Source: Polyangiaceae bacterium (GTDB lineage Bacteria; Myxococcota_A; Polyangia; Polyangiales; Polyangiaceae). From it: 64,000 nucleotides of DNA. Both the position numbers and the translations under genes were made by a program. A model generated the notes under the pieces. It was not told the origin of the DNA. It was given only the letters and a program-made list of their open reading frames with translations, and did no database searches. The stretch is taken from positions 1,178,001 to 1,242,000 of the forward strand of contig JADJRH010000011.1 in assembly GCA_016712345.1 (NCBI GenBank). The letters run 5' to 3'. Below, piece after piece: positions 34,813-44,705 of this stretch (position 1 is its first letter; each line of letters opens with the position of its first letter).

Positions 34813-36426
34813 ATGTCCCCCCGCCACGCATACGAACCCGGAGAAGGGTTGCCCCAACCGGGCGACGTGATCGCCGGCAAATACGTGGTCGAAAACGTCG
34901 TGAAGCGCGGGGGCATGGGCATCGTTCTGGCGGCGCGACATACCGAGCTTGGAAAGCCTGTCGCGATCAAAGTGCTTCTGCCCGAACTCGCCGCCGACGC
35001 GTCGATGGTGACCCGCTTTCTTCGCGAAGGACGCGCGGTTTCGGCGCTGCGCAGCGATCATGTAGTGCGTGTTCACGACGTTGGAAGGCTTGATGGTGGA
35101 ACGCCTTACCTCGTGATGGAAATGCTCCACGGGAGCGATCTCGACAGGCGCGTTCGAAAAGGTGGTCCGCTGCCATGGCAAGAAGCGGTGGGCTATGTGA
35201 TGCAAGCGTGCGAAGCGCTCGTTGAAGCGCATTCACTTGGCATCATTCACCGCGATCTGAAACCGTCAAACCTGTTTCTTGTTGACCTTCCAAGCGGCAT
35301 TTCCACCGTTAAAGTTCTCGATTTTGGAATTAGCAAAACCGATGGGCTCGATGTTCCCCTCGGAGACGGCCACGCCATTACCACCACCGAAGCCGTGCTC
35401 GGCTCTCCCACGTTCATGGCGCCCGAGCAGCTGAAGAGCGCAAAATACGTCGATGCGCGAGCGGACATCTGGTCGCTCGGCTTGGTGCTGCACTTTCTGA
35501 TCGCGGGCAAACTCGCGTTCGACGCGGAGACGCTCGGCGCATACCTCATCAAGATTCTGCAAGAACCGCCCATCCCGTTGCGTACATTTCGGCCCGACGC
35601 ACCCGCCGAGATTGAAGCGATCGTTCTCAAGTGTTTGGAAAAAGATCCCGCGATGCGTTTCGCCTCCGCGTCGGATTTGCGCGCGGTGCTCGCTCCGTTC
35701 GCGCCGTTTGCCGCGCACGCCTCCGGTGTGTACGCAGCGGCCCGCATTTCCGGCAACTACACGGCGGCGGTGCCTCCACCGATTTTTACGGGCCTGTCCC
35801 CGTCGGCTCCCACCCCGGTCGGCGGTGTGATGGGGGCAGCGTTGGTAACCCCCGTTGCGCCCTATCCGGCGGGCGTTGCCATCACACCGCTCGGTGGTGT
35901 CGCCGCCCCGTCGAACCCATCGGCGCCGGTGCCGTCGCCTTTCGCCGCGTCGGGTCATCTCAGTTCGAGCGCAGAAATGCCCTCGGTGCAGCCGTTTGCC
36001 GACTTGAGTACACAAGCGTCGTGGACATCCATGGGCAAGCCCTTTCGTCCCCGACGCCTTCCCTGGGTGCTTGCCGGGGCTGGCCTGGCACTGAGCATCG
36101 CTGTGATTGCAGCGCTTCTGTCTGGCCAACAAGCCCCCCCTGTGCCGGCGTCTGCCGTGTCCGCTTCGGCCGTTGCGTTAGCCCCGACCGGGCAGACAGC
36201 GGCGCCCACCGGAGCGCCCTCGTCGGAGCCCGCCGCCCCGACCTCTGCCGCCTCGACCTCCGCCGCCCCGTCCGACCCAGTGCCGTCGGCCGCCTCGCCT
36301 CCGCCTCCCAGCGCCCAGGCAACGGCCGCAAAGGGGCCTTCCGCGGCGCCCACCGGTGGGACCGGGCCAAAGCCGAAGGGCACCTCTACCAAACGCGTTT
36401 CCGGCCCCATGGAGACGGACCTGTGA
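34813..36426 (+). CDS. Transmembrane Ser/Thr protein kinase
   Basis: A 537-residue kinase of the common bacterial layout. The kinase domain (about residues 20-295) shows VVKRGGMGIVLAARH, K53 in VAIKVLLPE, HRDLKPSN (D148), LDFGISK (D170) and GSPTFMAPEQ. A Pro/Ala/Ser-rich juxtamembrane stretch (300-410) leads to one membrane helix (417-438, WVLAGAGLALSIAVIAALLS) and an extracytoplasmic tail of about 100 low-complexity residues (Ala/Pro/Ser/Thr). No folded sensor domain is visible in the tail. It is the first gene of a three-gene operon: the GTG of the next gene overlaps this stop (GTGA). The TPR protein and the lipoprotein downstream are likely partners or targets. Confidence 0.9.
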   Translation: MSPRHAYEPGEGLPQPGDVIAGKYVVENVVKRGGMGIVLAARHTELGKPVAIKVLLPELAADASMVTRFLREGRAVSALRSDHVVRVHDVGRLDGGTPYLVMEMLHGSDLDRRVRKGGPLPWQEAVGYVMQACEALVEAHSLGIIHRDLKPSNLFLVDLPSGISTVKVLDFGISKTDGLDVPLGDGHAITTTEAVLGSPTFMAPEQLKSAKYVDARADIWSLGLVLHFLIAGKLAFDAETLGAYLIKILQEPPIPLRTFRPDAPAEIEAIVLKCLEKDPAMRFASASDLRAVLAPFAPFAAHASGVYAAARISGNYTAAVPPPIFTGLSPSAPTPVGGVMGAALVTPVAPYPAGVAITPLGGVAAPSNPSAPVPSPFAASGHLSSSAEMPSVQPFADLSTQASWTSMGKPFRPRRLPWVLAGAGLALSIAVIAALLSGQQAPPVPASAVSASAVALAPTGQTAAPTGAPSSEPAAPTSAASTSAAPSDPVPSAASPPPPSAQATAAKGPSAAPTGGTGPKPKGTSTKRVSGPMETDL

Positions 36427-37409
36427 CGTGCCGCCGCGCCCTCCGAATCGCCGCGGCGGTCGCGACACTTTGCTGTGTACACAACGGCGCCGCGAGCGCT
36501 CAAACGCCGGCCGCCTCCGCTTCCTCCGTCGCCAAGAGTCCCGCCAAGCCGCCCGACAAACGCGCAGCTCAAAAACTTCTGGCGCAGGGAAATCAATTGG
36601 TCGGCGAGGGTGATTACCTGGGAGCGTTGGAGAAATTCAAAGCGGCCTACGAAAAGTTCGCGAGCCCGAAGATCCTTCTCAACGTCGGCACCACGTTGCG
36701 CCAGCTCGGTCGAAACGTTGAAGCCGCCGACGTTTACGAAGCGTATCTCGCCGATCCAGAGCGCGATGCCGCTCGCGAAAAAGACGTGCGCCGCGTGCTC
36801 GCCGAGATCGATGCCGTCGTCGGCCGTTTGGTTGTTACCGTTGACGACGCCTCCGCCGTGTTGCGCCTCGACGGCAAACAGGTCGATCTTTTCAAGCCGG
36901 GTGAAAGCCGCCGCATTGAGCCCGGCGAACACTCGATCATGGCCGAGAAATCAGGCGCCCCGCCCGCCGTTCAAACGGTGATCGTGAAAGCCCGACAAGA
37001 GCATCTGGTGCAGCTCCGATTTGCGGCGCCGCCTCCACCTCCGCCCCCTCCACCGTCAAACGTCCAACGCACCCTCGGCCTCGCCCTGGGAGGTGTCGGT
37101 GGCGCTACGCTGATTGCCGGCATCGTTGTCGGCATTGTGGCCGTCACCCAAAGTGATGCCGCGAAAAGCCACTGCTACAAGGGGGGAAACGCGTGTGATC
37201 GCGACGGAGTCGACCTCGACCAGTCGGCCAAAACATCCGCCACGATCTCCACCGTTGGGTTCGCCGTCGGTGCCGGTGTACTCGCAGCCGGCGCGCTCCT
37301 GTTTGTGATCGCACCGTCGCCCACGAAGTCCGCCTCGCCGGTTACCGGCTTCATTTCCGTGCGCCCCACTTCGGCGGGCGCATCGCTCAGCGTTGGAGGT
37401 GCGTTTTGA
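36423..37409 (+). CDS. Exported TPR/PEGA-like protein
   Basis: A 328-residue protein starting at the GTG at 36423, which overlaps the kinase stop by four bases; GGAG lies 10 nt upstream. Signal peptide MTCRRALRIAAAVATLCCVH to ASAQ, then TPR-type helices (GNQLVGEGDYLGALEKFKAA, NVGTTLRQLGRNVEAADVYE), then a PEGA-like beta domain (GRLVVTVDDASAVLRLDGKQ, EPGEHSIMAEKSG), a polyproline run, and two hydrophobic stretches (LGGVGGATLIAGIVVGIVAV; STVGFAVGAGVLAAGALLFV). This layout recurs next to myxobacterial kinases. Its role is presumably in the envelope, in signalling or scaffolding. An open frame continues 264 codons upstream, but that part is a shadow of the kinase gene. Confidence 0.78.
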   Translation: MTCRRALRIAAAVATLCCVHNGAASAQTPAASASSVAKSPAKPPDKRAAQKLLAQGNQLVGEGDYLGALEKFKAAYEKFASPKILLNVGTTLRQLGRNVEAADVYEAYLADPERDAAREKDVRRVLAEIDAVVGRLVVTVDDASAVLRLDGKQVDLFKPGESRRIEPGEHSIMAEKSGAPPAVQTVIVKARQEHLVQLRFAAPPPPPPPPPSNVQRTLGLALGGVGGATLIAGIVVGIVAVTQSDAAKSHCYKGGNACDRDGVDLDQSAKTSATISTVGFAVGAGVLAAGALLFVIAPSPTKSASPVTGFISVRPTSAGASLSVGGAF

Positions 37410-38689
37410 ACAACCTCACCGCTCGACGTGTACACAATTTTCGTGTACACAATCGGCCCTCTCGGTGGGCCGCCGTCTTGTTGACCGCGGTGTCACCCGT
37501 CGCGTGCGACGCCATCGTCGGCGCCGGAGCGCGCGAGTTTGATCCAAGCATTGTGTGCGACGACGCCGGTTGCGCCTGCGCCGAAGGACGCGGCGATTGC
37601 GACGGCGACGCCGACAACGGGTGCGAAACCGATCTCAACCAGCCTGCCAACTGCGGCGCCTGCGGTAACGTCTGCGACAACGGCGATTGTCAAAATCTCA
37701 CGTGCGCGTGCGAAGGTGGCTTCGCCGACTGCGACGGCAACCCCGTGACGGTTTGCGAAACCGATCTCCAAAACGACGGGAGCCATTGCGGCAGCTGCGA
37801 GCGAGATTGCCTGGGTGGCACTTGCAAAAATGGCCTCTGCGAGCCGCAAATGATTCCAAACACCAATGCGTACGGCTTTGGTGTACACCACGGTGATGTG
37901 TACTTTACGCACCTCTCTCAACCCGGCCTGTTTCGCGCGCCGGCCAACGGCGGCCTTGCCGAAAAGTTCTCCGACAGCGACGCGCTCGGCCTGATTGTTC
38001 GCATCTACAAAGACCAAGTTGTCTGGAGCGCCACAGACTCCGTTGTGTCCACACCGCTCGACGGCAGCCCATCTACTGTCATCGCCCAACAGGTCGAGCC
38101 GCTCTACCAAATGTGGGTCGGCGGCGATCAGGTGTACTTCGACGCTCCCGACGACATGATGCCAACGTTTTCCGCGCTCATGCGCGTCCCCCTCGCCGGT
38201 GGTGCACCCGAGAAAATCACCGTGCTGGGCGAAACGAAGTTCCTCGTCGACTTCGCAGCATCCGAGGCCCACGTTTATTGGGACGACGTCACCCTCATCC
38301 GCCGCGCGCCGCACGACTCAACCACCGCGAGCGACTTTCTCAACTCACCCACATCACCCACGTTTTTCTCCGCCGACGACAAATACCTTTATTTTGCCGG
38401 CTCTCAGTCGGGAACATACGCCGTCCCACTTACGGGTGGGGCCGCGAGCGAAATTGCCGATGCCGCTCCCGGTTACGGAAGCATCCAGTCTGACGGAGAG
38501 AATGTGTACTTTCTCACCTTCGCCGACGGCGACGCCGCGGTTTCGGTGTGGCGCGTTCCCCGCGACGGCGCGGCACCGGCGGTCAAGCTGGCAGAAGATG
38601 CGTACGCATACAGCGGTCAGCCAATTAGCGTCGATGATGAGTGGGTGTACTGGCTGAGTGAAACGGCCGTGGCCCGGGTTCCCAAGTAG
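37406..38689 (+). CDS. Lipoprotein with Cys-rich repeats and a beta-propeller-like domain
   Basis: A 427-residue lipoprotein, last gene of the kinase operon. The start is a TTG at 37406 that overlaps the previous stop; GGAGG 6 nt upstream makes it convincing. Lipobox SPVAC. Residues about 45-148 carry two to three Cys-rich units (CDGDADNGCETDLNQPANCG, CDGNPVTVCETDL, HCGSCERDCLGGTCKNGLCE), related in style to the repeats of the 32-34 kb protein. The remainder is a repeated beta pattern (GDVYFTHLSQPGLFRAP, DQVYFDAPDD, AHVYWDDVTLIRRAP, DKYLYFAGSQSGTYAVP, ENVYFLTFADG, EWVYWLSETAVARVP), which fits a beta-propeller with about seven blades. A surface-binding role is inferred. Confidence 0.75.
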   Translation: MNNLTARRVHNFRVHNRPSRWAAVLLTAVSPVACDAIVGAGAREFDPSIVCDDAGCACAEGRGDCDGDADNGCETDLNQPANCGACGNVCDNGDCQNLTCACEGGFADCDGNPVTVCETDLQNDGSHCGSCERDCLGGTCKNGLCEPQMIPNTNAYGFGVHHGDVYFTHLSQPGLFRAPANGGLAEKFSDSDALGLIVRIYKDQVVWSATDSVVSTPLDGSPSTVIAQQVEPLYQMWVGGDQVYFDAPDDMMPTFSALMRVPLAGGAPEKITVLGETKFLVDFAASEAHVYWDDVTLIRRAPHDSTTASDFLNSPTSPTFFSADDKYLYFAGSQSGTYAVPLTGGAASEIADAAPGYGSIQSDGENVYFLTFADGDAAVSVWRVPRDGAAPAVKLAEDAYAYSGQPISVDDEWVYWLSETAVARVPK

Positions 38690-38716
38690 GAAACCGCCGG
38701 CGAAGCGGCGGTTTCC
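38689..38716 (+). terminator. 11-bp stem-loop ending the kinase operon
   Basis: GGAAACCGCCG (38689-38699) and CGGCGGTTTCC (38706-38716) with a 6-nt loop start at the last base of the TAG stop. Perfect pairing. Confidence 0.7.
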
Positions 38717-38758
38717 GAGCGCATTGCGGCCGACCCTTCGGGCGGCCGAATGCGCTCA
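38717..38758. terminator. Second stem-loop in the convergent gap
   Basis: GAGCGCATTGCGGCC pairs with GGCCGAATGCGCTC (ending at 38758), with one bulged G. It directly follows the previous hairpin and may back it up in either direction. Confidence 0.5.
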
Positions 38759-38768
38759 ACGCAGGCTG

Positions 38769-39045
38769 GCTGCAACGCGCCCTGAAACTGCCGCGCGCAG
38801 CGCCGGCGGGCGCGTTCAGCCGCGCGAAGCGCCGGCTGCAACGCGCCCTGAAACTGCCGCGCGCAGCGCCGGGTGGGCGCGTTCAGCCGCGCGAAGCGTC
38901 CGCCGCGACGCGCCCTGAAACTGCCACGCGCAGCGCCGGGCGGGCGCGTTCAGCCGCAACGTGCGCAGCGCCGGCGGGCGCGTTCAGCCGCGCGAAGCGC
39001 CGGCTGCAACGCGCCCTGAAACTGCCGCGCGAAGCGCCGGCAGTT

Positions 39046-39048
<3 letters not shown>
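38769..39048. repeat. Array of repeated GC-rich hairpin units before the rpoD stop
   Basis: The block CAACGCGCCCTGAAACTGCC followed by GCGCGCAGCGCCGG and GGGCGCGTTCAGCCGCGCGAAGC recurs about four times, with partial copies and small changes. Each unit can fold on itself (AACGCGCCC with GGGCGCGTT). The last unit supplies the rpoD terminator, so the array looks like a duplicated terminator. Confidence 0.65.
39017..39048 (-). terminator. Stem-loop overlapping the rpoD stop codon
   Basis: TGAAACTGCCG (39017-39027) pairs perfectly with CGGCAGTTTCA (39038-39048). The rpoD stop (minus strand, 39046-39048) is inside the stem. It lies at the end of the repeat array. Confidence 0.6.
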
Positions 39049-41022
<1,974 letters not shown>

Positions 41023-41141
41023 TCTCTGCTCCAACCGTGCGGCGCGGGCCGCTACCACGAAACCGTCGACGTAGGGGACAAAAACAAACAAAACACCCCG
41101 AGACATCTGCTCCCAGGGCGCTTTTTCAGGCCACATACCGG

Positions 41142-43062
41142 CTAATCGCGTTTGTGCCTCTTCCTCGCTCGTTCCTGAATTTCCCTCAGCTTCTTCTCCT
41201 CAGAGGCCCGATCGCCAAGCATGTCCAAGCGTCGCAGCTCGTCACGCAACGCGGCGTTGTCATTTTTCAGCAAAAGGCGCTCCAACTTCTCGCCGTTTTG
41301 TAAGAGTTCAAGCTTTGCCGCAGCCGGCGTTTCGTAAAGCGGGTCCGCCAGCCTACGGGCCGCGAAGGAATGGATCAACGCCGGACAGCGCGCAAGGAAT
41401 TCTCCTACATCGATCGATGAATTGTGGCCAAGGCATTGGCGCAAAACAGCGCTGGCCAGGGCAATGGCCCCATCCAGCCGAGAAAGCACCGGATCCACCG
41501 CCGGGTCACCGAGCAACTCGGGAAAATCAATAAGTGCCCCCAAAATAGCCAAACTGATCTCTTCTTCAGGCGTCCCTTTGGTTCGGCTCTCCGGCAAAAC
41601 CGGCCTCCGTTCGGGGGCCTGACGCCGCGCCCGGTCAATCATCGCCTCCAAGTCCCGCAGGTCCGAAGGTGCCCGCCCGTTCACGATTAACGACGACGAA
41701 AGCTGATCCGCATACGCCTTTGTCATCGCCCGCTCCACCGGATCGTCTTCCTCCGCGATCAACTTCACCGCCGCACGAACCCGCGTCATCTGGTCTTTGA
41801 TCTCCACCCCTTCCGCCTCGTCCTGTTTCAAAAGCTGTTCGAGCAAATACTGAATGAGCGGCTGAGCCTTTGAAACAAGCGTTTGCAGCGCACCAATGCC
41901 ATGTTTTTGCGACAACTCATCCGGGTCCATCCCCTTGGGCAACCCCACCGCCCGCGCCGCAAGCCCCGCCGTTCTGCACGGACCGCGCGCCGACCACGTT
42001 GCCTTTTTTCCGGCCGTGTCCCCGTCAAACATGATCGTCACGCTCGGCGCAAACTTCTTCAACAGCCGCGCCTGCGCATCCGTAAACGCCGTTCCAAGCG
42101 GCGCCACCACATTCTGAATTCCACGCGCGTGCAGCGACACCACATCAAAGTTTCCCTCCACCAAAATCACTTCACCCGTTTGCCGAATCGCCTGCCGCGC
42201 CTGATGCAGCCCAAACAAGTGCTCGCCCTTTGTGTACACAGGCGACTCAGGACTGTTCACATACTTCGCCGGCTTGTCATCGGTCCGATTGGGTGTACGC
42301 ATCCCCACCGCTGCCAGCTCTTCCTCCGTCGGCTCACCGAGCGCGCGCCCGCTGAACGCGATCACCCTTCCCGAAACATCCAACACCGCAAACATCAACC
42401 GATGACGAAATCGATCGTAGTGCCCCGAACCCGACGAACGTGGAACAAGCAATCCAACCCGCTCCGCCTGAGCCGGTGAAATCCCCTGTTTTGCAAAAAA
42501 ACTCGTCAGCCCATCCCACGTGTACGGTGCGTACCCAATGCGAAACGCCTGAAGCGTATCCACCACCGGCGACATCTCCCCAATCGGCGGCAACGCCAGC
42601 CCCCGTCGCGAAAGCTCCGCCGTTGCATAGTGTGCAAGGGGATGTGGATGCGCCCCCGGCCCGCCCCTCAAACACTGCTCAAAATACGTCGCCGCCAGCG
42701 CATTCACCGCATAAAGATCGTCTTTGGCTTTGCGCGCCGCGTTCGCTTCTTTTCGCTCAACATCGGTGCTCGTCTCCTCAATCTCAATCCCCGCCCGCTC
42801 AGCAAGTGTACGCACCGCATCGGGAAACGATTTACCCTCCAGCTTCATCACAAAGTCCACGGCGCTCCCGTGTTCTTTGCACCCAAAGCAGTAGAAAAAA
42901 TCCCCGTTCCGCATTCACCGAAAAGCTCGGCGACTTTTCTTTGTGAAACGGACAAAGCCCCAAAAACGACCGACCCCGCCGCGTCAGCTTCACGCTCTCG
43001 CCAATCAGCGCAACAATGTCCGTGCGGTCCCGAACACTGGCGATCGTATGGGGAGAAATCAC
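41142..43062 (-). CDS. dnaG: DNA primase DnaG, reading frame broken by one base in a T run
   Basis: Makes RNA primers at the replication fork. Two frames together give a complete primase of about 639 residues. The first frame (start GTG at 43060-43062) encodes MISPHTIASVRDRTDIVAL and the first half of the CHC2 zinc finger (GLCPFHKEKSPSFSVNAERG). The second, open from about 42914 to 41142, encodes YCFGCKEHGSAVDFVMKLEG, the TOPRIM core (VILVEGNFDVVSLHARG, IMFDGDTAGKK) and the C-terminal DnaB-binding region. The switch falls in a run of six T (sense strand, complement of 42895-42900). With five T the finger would read GFFYCFGC, the family norm. Because dnaG is essential, a sequencing error or transcript slippage is more likely than loss. 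Upstream of rpoD in the same operon. Confidence 0.85.
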
Positions 43063-43301
43063 AGCGCGAACGCTCCCAGGGCAATGCCGTTCGGCTTTTC
43101 AAACCCAATTCAATTAGGCAAACGGAAACGGAGCATGCTCCGCCGCGCCTTCGCTTTCAAGTCAGGTGAAGTGCTGCCCCCACACGCGGGCTTCGCCCGC
43201 TTCTCCCCCAAGCCTGTGCTCGCGCGCTACCGCGCGCTTGCGCGCAGGCGGGGGAGACCAAGTTTTTCTTATCGCTTCGTTCAGAGCTACTCTTGCCCTT
43301 G
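43063..43301. other. Divergent gap with long GC-rich hairpin
   Basis: Between dnaG and the nucleotidyltransferase gene. CTCCCCC (43203-43209) with downstream GCCTG pairs with CAGGC-GGGGGAG (to 43256), enclosing GCGCG-CTAC-CGCGC; GCGGGC-TTC-GCCCGC lies at 43186-43200. The hairpins lie upstream of both genes. Their role is unknown; a small RNA or a boundary is possible. Confidence 0.35.
43288..43293 (+). promoter_or_regulatory. -10 box of the nucleotidyltransferase-like gene
   Basis: TACTCT lies 8 nt before the ATG at 43302, with no Shine-Dalgarno. It favours this ATG over the in-frame TTG at 43293, which would lie inside the box. Confidence 0.42.
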
Positions 43302-43784
43302 ATGCAGGGTTCTGAGTTTGACGAGGCCGGTTTTTTTCGCGCGCTCTCCACAAGAAACGTCCGAGCGCTCCTCATCGGTCGCCGCGCGCTTGTCGTGTTG
43401 GGTGCACCCGTCCTTACCGCCGACTACGACCTGTGGATCCACTCCGACGACGTTGAGCTGCTCAATGCGGTAGCCCTGCCGTTTGACCTCGTTCCGAACC
43501 ATTCACCCGACACGGCTCGGGCTCGCGGCCGGTACGTGCTTGAAAACGATGAGCGCGTGGATGTGTTAGTCGCTCGCCGCGTTCCTACCCATGACGGAGA
43601 CATTGTAGAGTTCGACGACGTTTGGCAACGGCGCCAAAGTGTCCGATTTTCTACCGGTGAACGCGTCACCATCCCCGCGATTATCGATCTGATTCGCACT
43701 AAAAAATGGGCCATGCGCGCCAAAGACCTGGCCGACATCGAAATGCTCCAGACAATTCTACTCAACCCCCCAGAAGGCAGTTGA
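43302..43784 (+). CDS. Nucleotidyltransferase-like protein
   Basis: A 160-residue protein resembling small nucleotidyltransferases of the type found in toxin-antitoxin pairs and abortive-infection loci. Readable: ALLIGRRALVVLGAPVLTADYDLWIHS, where the TADYDLWI segment is the equivalent of the metal-binding D-x-D strand, then ERVDVLVARR with a third acidic position, and a C-terminal IPAIIDLIRTKKWAMRAKDLADIEML, in which KD..D is typical of this group. The usual GG/GS loop is replaced by IGRR, so activity is uncertain. It is followed after 2 bp by an 81-residue gene on the same strand. The pair lies between dnaG and atpC. Confidence 0.6.
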   Translation: MQGSEFDEAGFFRALSTRNVRALLIGRRALVVLGAPVLTADYDLWIHSDDVELLNAVALPFDLVPNHSPDTARARGRYVLENDERVDVLVARRVPTHDGDIVEFDDVWQRRQSVRFSTGERVTIPAIIDLIRTKKWAMRAKDLADIEMLQTILLNPPEGS

Positions 43785-43786
43785 CC

Positions 43787-44032
43787 ATGCCTCGCCAAAA
43801 GGTATCTCCCCAAGGACATGTGGCCTGGGAACAACCCCTCCCCGTCGAGGAGTTTCACCGACGCTTGCAATTGGCATTGGCCGACACCGAACAAATGCAA
43901 AAAAACGCCGAACTCTGCGCCTGGTTCGTTCGCCGCTACCCCACCGTAGAGGCCCGTTTAGCCTACGCCCGTCGCAAATATGCCGAGTGGACCCGAGAAA
44001 GTACCCTCATCCCCAACGACCCCGAGAAGTAG
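43787..44032 (+). CDS. Small unknown protein paired with the nucleotidyltransferase
   Basis: An 81-residue charged, helical protein starting MPRQKVSPQGHVAWEQPLPV at 43787, two bases after the stop of the nucleotidyltransferase gene, which implies coupled translation. The central part (EFHRRLQLALADTEQMQKNA, then AWFVRRYPTVEARLAYARRK) has no recognised motif; no HEPN RX4-6H signature was found. A longer frame begins at 43706 inside the upstream gene and is rejected. Size and position suit a partner of the upstream protein, for instance in a toxin-antitoxin-like unit, but this is conjecture. Confidence 0.6.
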   Translation: MPRQKVSPQGHVAWEQPLPVEEFHRRLQLALADTEQMQKNAELCAWFVRRYPTVEARLAYARRKYAEWTRESTLIPNDPEK

Positions 44033-44107
44033 ACCTACCTATCTACCCTCGCGATAGACTCCGATCACTCACCAACTGGATGGGTAGATTGAGTCCCCCG
44101 CGCACAA

Positions 44108-44638
44108 TCACTTATGGTCAGTCAGATTCTCATCCGGCTGCGATTCAGCCGCCAACTCTTCCACCGGCGGGGGCTCCGCGTGCGCCACAACGTATCGAGT
44201 ATCTTCGCGCACCATCGGCAGCGGCGGGTCACCAATCAACTCCAGTTGAGTGGCAAGCCACTGCTCTTCTTCAATCAACTCCGCGCGCCGGGGATCGGTC
44301 AACTCACCCGTCCAATGGTCAAGTTCGTCGTCCACTTCTTTCAGGCGCTTGCGTACACGCACCACGTCCACGTCTTCCCGTTTCGCAAACCTCTCGGTCA
44401 GAAGCAGCGCCGTATCATTCACCACTTCAACGAAGCCGTGGTGCACGGCAATCTTGTTTTCTTTGCCGTCTTGTTTGTACGTGACAAGCCCCGTTCGCAG
44501 CGCCGCAAGCAGCGGCAAATGCCCCGGCAGAACGCCGAATTCACCCGCCACGCTCGGCGCGGTCAACTCGTTTACGCGCTCGCGCAAAGGCACGCCCGTC
44601 GGCGTCACGATCTCCAAGAAAATGTTGTCGATGGCCAT
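44108..44638 (-). CDS. atpC: F1Fo ATP synthase subunit epsilon
   Basis: Rotor-stalk subunit that couples the proton channel to the catalytic head and restrains ATP hydrolysis. The N-terminal beta sandwich has LEIVTPTGVPLRERVNELTA, GEFGVLPGHLPLLAALRTG and VHHGFVEVVNDTALLLTERF; a two-helix C-terminal part follows (VDVVRVRKRLKEVDDELDHW). At 176 residues it is longer than the usual 130-140; the extra 35 residues at the C-terminus are acidic and Pro-rich. The start at 44638 (MAIDNIFLEI) fits the family; the frame to 44692 runs through the hairpin upstream. It follows atpD on the same strand after 67 bp. Confidence 0.9.
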   Translation of the reverse strand: MAIDNIFLEIVTPTGVPLRERVNELTAPSVAGEFGVLPGHLPLLAALRTGLVTYKQDGKENKIAVHHGFVEVVNDTALLLTERFAKREDVDVVRVRKRLKEVDDELDHWTGELTDPRRAELIEEEQWLATQLELIGDPPLPMVREDTRYVVAHAEPPPVEELAAESQPDENLTDHK

Positions 44639-44656
44639 GTCTCGGCTCCGGGGGTA

Positions 44657-44685
44657 GGGGCCTCGCCTGTATAAAACGAGGCCCC
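44657..44685 (-). promoter_or_regulatory. Stem-loop between atpD and atpC
   Basis: GGGGCCTCG (44657-44665) and CGAGGCCCC (44677-44685) form a perfect 9-bp stem with an 11-nt loop; pairing continues beyond a two-base mismatch with GGG/CCC. Between two genes of one complex it may lower atpC expression by partial termination, or stabilise the atpD transcript end. Confidence 0.5.
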
Positions 44686-44705
44686 ATCCCAACGTCAGTC
44701 AAACG

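Noticed and set aside
35631..36422. Open frame continuing 264 codons upstream of the TPR gene inside the kinase gene
   Set aside because: It is in another frame of a clear kinase gene, is Arg/Cys/Trp-rich, and the GTG at 36423 with the signal peptide is the sensible start.
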